This document shows, one piece after another, positions 20,331 through 40,200 of a DNA stretch of 64,000 nt. Origin of the DNA: Xiphophorus maculatus (taxonomy: Eukaryota; Chordata; Actinopteri; Cyprinodontiformes; Poeciliidae); the NCBI RefSeq assembly GCF_002775205.1, contig NC_036453.1, forward strand, positions 31,287,213 through 31,351,212. The letters run 5' to 3'. A model generated the notes under the pieces. It saw only the letters and a list, made by a program, of their open reading frames with translations, made no database searches and was not told the DNA's origin. Within the stretch, counting starts at the first letter, position 1. The number at the start of each line of letters is the position of its first letter. Position numbers and translations under genes: made by a program.

Positions 20331-23300
20331 GTTTGTTTTTTTATTTTAGCCACAGGAAATTATAATCCTGGACAGTAATGTTCAAAAAATGAGTCGAGAT
20401 CAGGAAGAGGAAGTCAGATATAAAGAAACAGATGTGTGTTTTCACATTTCTATCTGTGGTTGCTCTTTTAAAACCAAAGGCCTAAAAAAGGAATAGAAAA
20501 ATGACCGCTTCTAAAGCGTCGCAGAAAAGTTGAACGGCATTTTCAAGTTGACTTATGGAAATTAACAGATCATTTCGTTAACCATGGGAGTGCAAATACG
20601 AATAAAGTGGTAAACAACAACACAAACACACATCTGTCAGCAGGAAAGAATCAGAAATAATAAACAGAACATAGCATTTCTGTTTTAACAAACAATAAAA
20701 GCATCAGAAGCTGCACAAGGAAGTCAAAGCCTTTTTAACAAAGCTTCCTTAATTCAGGGCTCTTGCAGGTTTTGATGCATCTGTGTCAAGTTGAGATATC
20801 CAATAAAATGAACTATAAGTTCTTAAAGACATAAAATGCCAAAATTCTCTGCAATATGTAAATTCTGCTTCTTTCATATAATTATATACTGAGGGTGCAC
20901 CGACTGCAGTTTTACTGGACGATCACGATTACCGATCTTTGCTGACACCAATTTGCTTTGCCTAAAATGTTTCTAAATATAGCAAGAAAGTCACTGAGTT
21001 GGTAACAGTGGGTGACTATGACCTGGTGGGCCGACCTGTCAGTCAAATCTCTCGTAAAGGCAGAACAGGACTGTGGTTAAATTTTAGACCTTTCCTCAGG
21101 TAGATGAGATCAGCTTCACATTTAAATATCAGCCGATCACAATCTCCCAAAATTAAGAAAATCATAGCCAATGTGAAAGTAGTCTAATTTTCTGCTCAAT
21201 CAAACTCTTGCTATTTTGCAGTAGTCCGGATGAGTAGTTTTTTTTTTGCTCCTTTTTTTGTTTTGTTCAAACATGAAGAACCAACATTAGTTTTATCAGA
21301 ACAAGAATCCAGAGAAACCCCTACTAGTTACGTCACAGACTATAACTTGACGTCAGGTAAGGCTGAGGCAGCAGTCACTTAAACCCAACGTTTTTGGCCA
21401 AATTTGAGAAAAACATTCAGTAAAATCAGAAAAAATGTGGGGATTTGTTGATTTTGTGTGAATTTTATGGTTTTGTGAAAAACTGGAGGGACTTTTAGGT
21501 GTAATTTGGAGTCAAGGGGGCCACATAAAAAGCTGCGGCGGGCCAGATTTGGCCTCCAAGCCTCGAGTTTGACACACTTGAACTGCCTTGTCGCTGAAAA
21601 TGTGCTATATAGATAAAATTACCTTACCTGTTTTTGCTAAATATGTGTTGATATATTATGCTATCATTAATATTTCTGATTCCATTGGAAGCACTTCCAG
21701 GATTCTTTTCTTTTCTCCCGTTGCCATGGTGAATGCCGTTCTTCTACACTCACACTCAAGCTCAACTTCGGGATAACTTGACTCAGAATTGAGTTACATA
21801 GTTTTTATCTCAGAGCTCGAGTGTGACAGAGCCTGGTAGGTTAATTCAGATCATCTGCCTTCTACTCAAGGTTTGGGGTAAAAAATAACAAAATAAAAAA
21901 AAGACATTTTTTCCATCAGTTTTCACCAGAAATTAATTTGTTTTAATAAAAAAACTTGTGAAACTTTAACAAAGACTGCAGGTGCGTGTCTGTGTCTGGT
22001 GAATTTTGGTTAAAACATGTTTGTTTTTCACTCAGTGGAAATCCAAAAATTATACTCAAGTGAAAGTAGTGAAAAAGTAAAAAGTACAGCATAGGAAAAT
22101 ACATTTGTTTGAAAAACTTACTCAAGTAAATGTAAATGAGTGAGTAATTACTACATAACTCTGATTACATTTAAAAAAGGGGCATTTATATATCAAGCTG
22201 TTAATTTAATTGATTATGGTTCATATAAACTTTGAAAAGCATTTAGTTAGAGACTTCAATGAAGCAGATACTCCAGTACATGTACAACATGCATCTTTTT
22301 CTTTTATCAAATGTTTCCACCGACACTGATTTTTTACTCATATTTTGTCTGATTTTTGTGGCTAAACAGGACAGGGTATCTTAAAATAAGACATATTCAT
22401 ATATATCCTATTTGAAGTCTACCTTTATTATTGTTACTCTCATTACATTTACACGAATCCTTGAGGAACTTTATACCAAACAGAATCAATGGTTCTGTTC
22501 TTCTACCTCTAAGCTGCTTTGTCTAATTCTCTTCTTTGTTTGTTGTGTGGGATGAATGGATTGCTTTACCGTGGGATCTTGACAGTGCAGTAATTGGAGC
22601 ATTCATAAAGAGATTATGCCTGCGCTAATGGGAACAAGCTGGATTTCAAAACATAGACTCTGTGACACACCACTTCTGTGAAAAGCAATAAACCCTCATC
22701 AGGGGATCAGATTTTATTCTGAATTTAGCTCTACTACATTTTGAGGAGTCTGCAGATAAGTGTAACTGTATCTTGCAGCGGTCTACATACTGGAAACGGC
22801 AGGAAAGGGAGGGCGGAGTGCAGCTTCTATAACTGGGCTAGGCCTTTTTTTCCAGCAGCCAGCTGATTTCAGAGGGCTGTTTTTTTCTCACACTAACAAC
22901 AAACCACCCACAGAGAAGGGAACATATGCACAGGAAGCCTTTACACATGGAGAAAGGCGGCAGAAAAGTAAAGGGCAACGCCTGCTACTGTCACGGCAGA
23001 GTGAGCGTCTGATTCGCTCTGAAACTCATGCTGCTAGAAACGCTCTTACTCAACTGGGTGGGTTGTGTGTGACTGCTGTGTCGGTCACTTAGCAGAGCAG
23101 AATGTCACGACGGGACCAAAGGTTTCGGAGGGGAATAAAAGGACGGTAAGCACTGCGATTTTTAATCTACGAGACATTAAAATGCAGCGTAGAGTGAGAG
23201 AAAGATGAGGAAAAAGAGTAACAGGATGAGAGGAAAAGTACAAGTGCAGATACATTTCTGCATACTTCCTCAAACTGAACTCTGTCAAGACTAACAGAAG

Positions 23301-26300
23301 TAAAGCGTGCTTTAATCCTGCTTGTGCTTACACATCAGCTTTTAGATTAGTAGTTTACGAAACACTGAAAACAGGATGCAAAGCTAGTAGCTTATGAGCA
23401 ATCAAGCAACTTTGTTTTACATCTCAACATTCTTCTTGAAGATCAGTCGAATGAGCTTTCCACAAACAAGCAGGATGTTGACATTTATTCATCCTTAAAT
23501 AAAACAAAATTTAAAAAAATCTGAAATAAAAAGTTTCTTGCCTTGTACTTTACAAATATAATTTTTTTAAGGAAGTGAAGTTGGTTAGCACAGACAAAAC
23601 AATGAGGAAGCTAAGCAGGAGAATATGTCGGCTAAACTCTTAACATTTAGCATGTTAATGTCCTAACATCATAAAACATTTATTTAATGTATTGAAACAA
23701 AAACAATGGTAACAGAAGGCTCAAAATATGAGTTAAAGTGGTGAGAAGAAAAAGCAAAAGGGATGAAGTATTTGGAAATATTTCTGGGCTTATTCCAGGG
23801 TTTTTTCCCAACCAGATGTTCGAGAGGAAGTGCAGATGTGCAGCTGGAAGGTTTCCCATCCATTGCATGATAAAAACAACAAAAGGACAAAAAAATAATA
23901 AATCACCACCTTTTGTCAAGCTTTTATTATCTCATTAGTTCCATTATGACGAACGAGAAGCAGGTCTAATAAAGGACAAATGCTTCCTTTGATTCAAGCG
24001 GATATTTGAACTTTGTGACACCAAATACCTCACAATTTCAGCAATACATTCCCTGGAGTAAAATGAAAAAAGGAACGGCGTAGTTGCAACACAGACTGCA
24101 ACAATGACTCATGATTTTAAAGACTACACAAAGTTTCAGCACTCTCAACAGTTTGGGTAAAATATACAAACTGCATTTATAACACAAAAGTATTTGCCCT
24201 TGTACTGACTTCTGCTTGCTTTTCTGTTGCAAATGTTTCAAATGCATTTCAGTATCAAATAAAAATATACAAAGTAAAAATAAAACCCAGTTTTCAAATT
24301 ATGATGTCAATTACTAAGGGAGAAAAAAGTCATTCAATTCAATCCAGCCGTATGGGAAAATGTAACCTAATCATTTGTGCCACCTTTAATGGTGCCAACA
24401 AACGATTTTCCAGTGAGACTTTTTCGTCACTTTTGGCTCCATTTTCTTGGCAGACTTGTTTTTATTCAGCCAGACTAGAAGCATCTCAACTGGATTTGAG
24501 TCAGGACTTTGACAAAATCACTCCAGAACCTTCATTTGTTAGTATTTGAGGAATTGGAGGTTGGATCACTGTCCTGCTACATGACAAAAGAGTGGATTTG
24601 CTTAAAGTAGATGTGGATATTCCTCTATTTGGGGTAGAGAGAATAAATCACAATTCCATTTAGGACTATTGCAATAAGCAATAAATCAATTAATCACATG
24701 ATAAATTAAAAATAAACTCATAATTTCCTTTTGCTTTATTTATTGTTTTTCTCTTTTCTCTCTCTTTTTAATGAAAAACTGATCTGGTGCTTTGGTTTCT
24801 ACTACCTTTTGTTGTTTCTGTTTTATTTATTTACTTTGAACATTTAAAATGTTTCAGTTCCAGTGCTAAATGTTCATTAGATTTTAAAGATTGTCGATCT
24901 TTGAGAATGTGTTCCTGCGCATTCGCATACTATTGTGTTACTTAAAGCGTTTTCAAAACAATTGCATCTCTGGATGCAAGTTTTGCAGAGGTCCCTTTCT
25001 TATTGACCTTAATTGAGGCAAACAAGACCTTTGGTGCTTCGATGTTAACCTCGGTCGTTTTGTGGCTTCCTAGTTGAACTATAAGATAAGATTTATTGTC
25101 ATTGTCTTCAACAATTAATTGATTGCTTAATGACGTGTTGCTTTTTCAGATATTTGAGCCTGCATCATGCTGTTAGAGGAGTTTTATTTGATTCTACATT
25201 TGATTCTTTTCGTGACCAAGTCTTGCCAAAGTTTATGAAAATGACCTAAAACAAAAATAGGTAACCATCGTAATCATTTCCACATTGGTTTGGGTAGCTG
25301 GTTTCTCTTAAAAACACACACACAAGAGGAAAACCACCCTTTTATCTATGCCTGATGTTCAAACTTATTATATAAGTTACAAAAAAGCAAAAACAAATTA
25401 AATTTGGACTTTTCACACCACTGCATTTCTTCATTCCTCTATAAATTAATAAAATTGTACATCTGGTTTTAGAGAAATGCTATTTAATGTTTGAAAGGAC
25501 ACAGAGAAGCAGATTCCTTCCTCCCTTTCTTCTAAATAATAATCCTTCCCCTTCCTATTGTAAGAACAATCTGCCATTTACTGTTAAAAGTTGAGAGAGC
25601 AGAAACGTGGAGCACTGCTCCATGCAGGAAGTCGCCTCCCATTCTGGTTGTAATGTTGATGAGATAAGGAAACAGTTTTTTTAATCAGTCTATTCAAGTC
25701 AGGAAGTCAGGATGAGTTTCAGTTTTTAAAGCAAAGAATCTCATTGAGTTGTTTTTGCCCAAGAGCACTGTAAAAGCAAACATGGTATTTAATTGAAAAT
25801 AGTAAGTTGTCTTAAATCAGTTTTCATCATATTTAGTAAGTTACTTGGAATTTGTGGTTGAAAAGTCTCTAAAAACTCTAACTGAGCTAGATTAATTTAG
25901 AAAAAGTAAGTTTTTGATAATTGTGCTTTTATTCTGAATTAATACTGCATGCATCCAAGTACAAATGCTTTACTTTAGTTATTTTTCTTTACTGGAGCCA
26001 GTAATTTATCTTATCTCACTCATGAAGAGAGACTAATCCCACACATTTGAATAAATCTCAATGTATTATTTTATCTTAAGCTAGGCTGTTAGCACTACGC
26101 TAACTTAACAGTCTGAGCTTATCAAAGACAGGACTACCACTGTGTGTTGACCTATGGTTAGGGATATCACCACAGAGAACTAACGTTTTTGTTATTTTTG
26201 GGGACGATTAATGCAGTTATTTGCATTTTGTTTACATCCAAAAGTCCCAAGCTGGAACCTTTGTATTGTGTTTCTGGTGTTCCTGTAAATCTGACGCACA

Positions 26301-26699
26301 AGCGACGCCTGCAAACAACAGTGATAGTAGATTTTTGAATCCCGGCATGATGACCTTTGTCCCATGTCTTCCTCCTCTCTCTTATTACTCACTTTCCTGT
26401 CTGACCTCTTGCAAATACAGGTCACTTCAGCCAGTAAAATCTTAATAAATTAAATTAAATCAACAATTTCTGTCACCTGCGCATCAAATTTGCAGGAATA
26501 CCAGAAACATGATGCAACAGCTGGGGACTTTTGATTGTAAAAAATTAAAAATAAAATGCAATTAATTGCATTAATAGCCAAAAAACCTCCAAAACTTTGA
26601 GTTTGACACTTCTGATCTAACCGGTCAAATTTTCTTCAGTGTCAATATGGCACCCTATCTAAATGCTTGCTTTGCTTCTTGTTGTCCTCATTAATAAAG
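20331..26699. other. Spacer between elastin and LIMK1 with repeat fragments
   Basis: No complete gene is visible. Fragments of dispersed repeats occur at about 21520-21585 (MITE end with TCGAGTTTGACACA), about 21950-22164 (ACTCAAGTAAA family) and about 24640-24970 (ACGATAA family). TTACGTCAC and TGACGTCAG, CRE-like sites, lie at about 21328-21357. LIMK1 5' exons should be in this interval, but only a weak candidate first exon was found (see 22780-23145). Confidence 0.5.
22780..23145 (+). promoter_or_regulatory. Candidate LIMK1 promoter and first exon
   Basis: This is the most GC-rich stretch of the eln-LIMK1 spacer. An ATG at 23102 opens a frame of about 14 codons (MSRRDQRFRRGIKG) running into a good donor (GTAAGC at 23146). 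Position and splice site fit a first exon, but the peptide does not resemble known LIMK N-termini and there is no transcript evidence. Confidence 0.25.
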
Positions 26700-34528
<7,829 letters not shown>

Positions 34529-37275
34529 ATCGTTCTCAACATAACTGCATTCAAGTGTTAGGGAATAAACACATTTTTTTGAGGACATTGGTACCTTGGC
34601 ACCAAATAGAGAAACGTATTTTAACCGATTACTATGAATTAGATGCACAAAATGTGCAACTGCAGGTTTTTGAAGAGGTTTGCAGCTTGATATTAATTAA
34701 ATAACAGTCCATAAACCAGTATTTAAGAAGCAAAGCTAAAGCCTAGTTCAACAGGAATTTAATTCAGTATTTTTTACAACAAAAGGTATACTGAAAAAAC
34801 ATCCTGAAATTTCTGAAATTGCATGGATGGATGCTCTCTTTTGATAGACTGTGTTATAGTTCCACAGAATATAAATTACCTCAAGCACACAATTTAACAT
34901 TTCTGTATTGCAAGGACTGTTTACTACTTGATAAGCAAGAGCATGTCTGTCATAAGCTCAAATTGTCAAATGGCTCCAATTTCAAATTGGTCCAGAAGCT
35001 GTGAAATATGTTATTTTATTCTTTAAGGTATGTTTAATTATGTTTTTAGATTGTCTTATGTCTTGTCCCATACACTGAGCTATGAAATAACTACTAATGC
35101 TATTAAACTGTAGATAATATTCAAAAATATGTACACCTTCTGATGTATAAGTCTGTATTACTGTATTAAGACAGAGTACAGAAAAGTGACTGAAAAGAAA
35201 ATACCTGATTTATGCTTTAAGGTTAATCCTAGTCATCTGGTCAAGGCATTTGTCCACATGTCCATTGTTTCTGCAAATTCAAACAAAACCATCAGGAGTT
35301 ATTATTTATATCCTGTGGTGAGATATCAATCATGGTAATCTCTTCCAGAATATTAAGGCCTCCTAAATTAACAAGTAAAGTCACTGAGTAGGGTGATTCA
35401 AAAAAATGCTTTAAAAATAACGCTGCTGCAAATTGCTAAAAACTAATCAGTGTTTATGTCATGACTCAACTGTTTTAAAATACTCAATATGGTTATTTTT
35501 TAAACTAATGCCTCTCACAACTTTTGGTTTAAAAACAAATCAATTAACACACTATTTTGAGTACAAATAAACATAAAATCACCAGGTCAGACATGTAAAA
35601 ACAAAAAACTGTTGGCTGCATCTCTACCTCAAAATAAAGCATTTGTAGATATTGTCAAAACCAAACTACCAAAATGCAGATTTTTTTTTTTTACATTATA
35701 ATGTCTCTACAATTTCAACAAAGAATATTCTTCTTCAAACTTGTTAAAAAAAAATATTTGAGATTAACTGAATTGGTAAAAAAAACAACAACTGTGATTT
35801 ACATTTTCCGATCATATTTACAGCTAAATTTTGCAACAACATTTTTCCAGAAAATATCACATTGTGCTCCAAACTGTTTCACTCATTTCCTATAAACACA
35901 AGCTGTAATATCGACATTTTACTAGTTTTTACAATTACAATATATTTTAATTTCTGAGTTACTTTTTACATAATAACTTTTCCTTCTGAGGCAGTGCGGG
36001 GCATAAAGTATGATTGTAAATAATATTTGCCCTGGTTTTAAAATTATACATTAATAATATTCATGTATTTAACATCTTCAATATTAAATACTAAATAATG
36101 ACATTTAAAATGATGGTTCCTGAAGTTTTGGGTATTTTAGCTGGCCGTTTTTCTTTTTGTTTTTAACCCACCTCCACATCAGGCGGTGGCTAATGCTACA
36201 TAGCAACTTGTCTCATACAGCACAAAGCTTAATTTTAGTCAAAAGACAGATAGTAACAACAGAAAACGTCACTTCAAAATATGTTTCTCTAGCTAAGTAA
36301 ACGAACTAAATAATGCGAAATGTTTGAGCTAGATTTAAAAAATGTTTATGCTAGCTGGCTAGATGCTAGCTTACCTTCTAGCTTACAGCGCAAACATTAA
36401 AACGGCTAAAATTGACTAAAAAGGCAAATAAAAACCAAGAAAGAGTTATTTAACGCAGTCTATATTTTATAAATTTGAAATTATTACCATAAAAAACAGA
36501 TTCAGCGAAGCAGTACCAAGCTCGTTATGCTCAGGCGCTGAGGTTATCAGTTTTACCTTTGACCTCTGACCGACCAATCAAAATGGAGAGAAGTCTGGGA
36601 GCTGGCAAACAAAAAGTATATTTTATTGATCAATTAGTTGATTCAGGATTTAACAAGTGAATATTTATTTTCTCAACAACATTTTGATTTAGTTAGGTAG
36701 TGGATGAGAAGTAGTTAAGAAAATACATTTATAATGTGATCGTTAAAAGATGAGGGACAAATGAGTCTGGCAAGCTTCTCTGATTAAGCAATTAAAGACA
36801 ATAAGTTTATTAAAACTATTACAAAAAATATTGTAAATTAATATCTAATTTAGCTATACCTGATTCTGTTTATATCAAGCAACTGTTTTACTTCAGTAGC
36901 TTTAAAATAAAAACAGCCAATTAAAAAGGTTCCAACACTTTTATTTGATTCACGTTTGATCAAAAACCCAACCAATATCCAGAGATCTGGTAGTCCTATA
37001 ATTTACTATGAAAATGATGTTCTTACTGTTTGAAATTGCAAATATTTCTGGATTTAGCTAAGCTCCCTCTGAGTGCAACCAAGTAGCTAATTATTGTGGT
37101 ATAATTGCAAAAGAGTGGACAAAAATTAAGATCAAGTATATTAGATAATATATGCAGGTGGCTTGTTATACAGACCAATGAATAAATATGCAATGGCTTG
37201 CCATACTGGCAGGCGCTCTGGCAGCCGGGCGCCGCATGTCGCCGATCTGGGGTCAGTTTGGACTCAGGTCACACC
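34529..37275. other. LIMK1 3' end and LIMK1-septin spacer
   Basis: AATAAA at 34564 probably ends LIMK1. The rest is AT-rich with no long reading frame. A stretch at about 36500-36600 is less AT-rich and contains a CCAAT-like GACCAATCA, possibly a promoter, but no adjoining coding exon is visible on either strand. The region just before the septin start (37200-37275) is GC-richer and is the likely septin promoter/5' UTR. Confidence 0.45.
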
Positions 37276-40200
37276 ATGGAGCACATGTCCTCTCCGATCA
37301 GATTCCGTAGCAATAAAAAAGGTAAGTCCATAACATTTACATATTTCTAGCATGTCTTTCTGTTTTATTAAAGTTTTAGGCAGTGAGGAAATAACTTCAC
37401 TATTTAAACTACAAATGAATCACCCTGAAATATTCATGCTAAGCACCGTCAAGAGTCTGTACAAACGTTTCTTGTGCTATTTAACGTTTGTTTATTATAA
37501 TCTTAATTATTTATTTAAATTGCCAGCTTTATGTTTACGTTATGCCGCATTAACCATACTCATTTATTTTCATATATTCCTTTTAGCAACTTATTTTCTC
37601 CTTTACACTAATGTTTTAATGTGCTGCTGTCCTTGTTCAAAGAAGCTACGTCTTTTTCAGAAAAGCAGGTAGGACTGTCTTTAAAATACACTTGTGTTTG
37701 TTAGTGTGTGTGCTTGTGTGTTTAGGAGGTAATTCTCCAACCCCCACCCTGTTAGAGTATTAGAAGCTGGGTTAAGCCTGGTGCTGAGGAGCTTTCTGGG
37801 TAATTAGAGGTGACAGGTAGAGGGATGGCAGATGAACCCTGATCAGACCTGCAGCTCTGTGAGTTGCACTTCTCTGTCATTAGACCAAGTCAGTAGGACA
37901 GTAGGCCTAATAGTTGGCTCAGATTTTATCATAGAGTAGATGATGTTGCGTTCAGGGTGGGAGTATAAAATCAGTTGATGTTTGAGGCTGTCCTGATAAA
38001 TAATGACTTATATAAAGATGCTCTTCACAGGTTGTAGTTTGACCTGGCTGACCCTGAACTTCAGGGAGGTTTTTGTCCTCTTGCCCTGACAGATGGATGA
38101 GTTCCTTTTAACGTTATAATGGGATCACTGGTCAGATCTAATCAGAGAAAAAACAGTGTAATCAAACAGTGCAGGTGAAGATCAGTAGACCCTTTATCAG
38201 TCTGTTTCCATACCTACAGGATTATATTTACAAAAAAAAAATTATGTAAAAATATTTCCACTAGTTTCTAGTGGAAATATTTTAGAACACGTAAAATAAG
38301 ACAAAACTAATTCATAACTTTTTAGCAAGATCTAGGAGCTTGCTGAAATTATTTGTAAATTTGAATAATTTGTAAATTTGTCAATAATTTTATAGAAGTA
38401 CTTGTTCCATTGGCAGATTATTTCACTTATGAGGAAAATGACTTGTTATAAGTGAAATAATCTGCCAATGGAACTAGTACTTTTTCGTCAATACTAAGTA
38501 ATTATTTACTTAAAACAAGCTCCTTTATCATGCTGAAAAGTTACTTGTAAGTAAGTTTTACCTTACTTCAAGTGAACTAAGACATATTCACTGGAAACTA
38601 GACCAAAATTACTTTGTAAGATTTTGTTTTTGCAGATGTGTTTTCACATTTAATTTTCAGCGCCAGTCACAGTTTGAAATAGTTCCCAGTTGGGGTCAGT
38701 ATCGCTCCACCAATGATAGATGACCGTTGCTAGGAGATGACCGTTGCTAGGAGTAACCGCCGTGATACTTCTAAATGAGTTATTTGTGTTGCAGTGTAAC
38801 ATTTTCACATTTAGCTATTTATTCACTGGGAGGTTTTTCACTGACAGTAGTGGATGTACTTGTTTCCCTATTATTATGATGAAATCTTAGCAGTAGACTG
38901 TACAAGAAAAGAAACAAACTTTGTGACATTTTGTCCCAGTTGTCCAGTCTTTCCATCGAAGACCAGGCAGACATACAGTTCCCCTACGCCATGAGGGATC
39001 TACCTCCTGTGTCTCATTCAGCTGAGAAGTCACAGAACCAAGACCGCTTGGATGTAGAAGAACCTCCGACTGCAGCCAACGGGAAGCTGCCCGGGTATCC
39101 AGGAACGCCCCCTCCATCCCGTCCAGTTCGCCCTGCCGGTTCTCCGACCGTCCCGCCCCGGCCCAGTCACGCAGGACGGGACTCGTCACAGATTCTCCCG
39201 TTGAAGAGGCAGCTTGTCTCTCAGGTTTCTCTGGACTCTCCTCTGAGCCCGGCCTCACGGCCGCGCAGTCCCTGGGGACATTTTGACCCGTACGACTCTC
39301 CAGAGGTAGGTTTGGTTTGACGACTTTGAGCTCTAACTTTGCTCTCTCAAGCCTTTACTATTATTGTGCAGCTCTTCACACTTTCTCACCACACATTTGT
39401 GTAAACTGAAGAGTTTCCTTCCTTTATTCACTCTGGTCGTTTGTAAAGTTACACAGTAAAAAATTAACGGCAATCATTTGTTTTATTTAGCCTGTCAGAG
39501 AAAAAAATGTGGGTGTTCATTTTTCAAGATCATATTTTCACCATGTTATTCATACATTTATAAATGTCAGAGTTCCAAACTAAATATTTAACTAATAAGC
39601 TAAATACTTTGCTTGCAAACTAAATATTTAGCTTTGAAATTAAATGCTTAGTTAGCAAACTAAATATTTAGATCTAAGCTAAATACTCACTTTGGAAAAT
39701 AAATATTTAGTTTGAAAATTAACTATTTAGCTCATACGTAAACGTTTAGTTGGGATCTAAATATTTAGTTACCTAACTAAACATTAAATATTAAGTTTAA
39801 TATTTAAATATTTTACATAAATGTTTAATATTTGCCAGTTTACTGTAAAAGATTAACAGCAATAATTTGGTTTATTTAGCCTGTGAAAAAGAAAAAAATG
39901 TGGGTGTTCATTTTCAGTAGCATTTTAACCATGTTAACTAAACAAAATTTTCAATTAACACGTTACATATTTAGTTTGTAAATACTAAATAGTTAAAATA
40001 AATCACTAATGTGAAACATCCAGCTAAATATTTACATACTTATTCTCCAAATATTTAGCTCAGACGTAAATATTTAACTTGCTAACTAATTTTTGAATTT
40101 ATAAGCTAAATATTTAGTTCGCAAAAATATTAAACTTGCTAATTAAATATTTTGTTAAGAATGCTGATATTTATAAATATATGATTAACATGGTGAAAAT

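Noticed and set aside
23684..23938. Overlapping 66-79 codon frames on both strands in the eln-LIMK1 spacer
   Set aside because: No domain similarity, no LIM cysteine pattern, no splice borders that would join LIMK1 exon 26700.
37352..37672. 106-codon frame in the first septin intron
   Set aside because: Phe/Leu-rich AT-driven frame without a family; only its last 8 nt are of interest, as a microexon.
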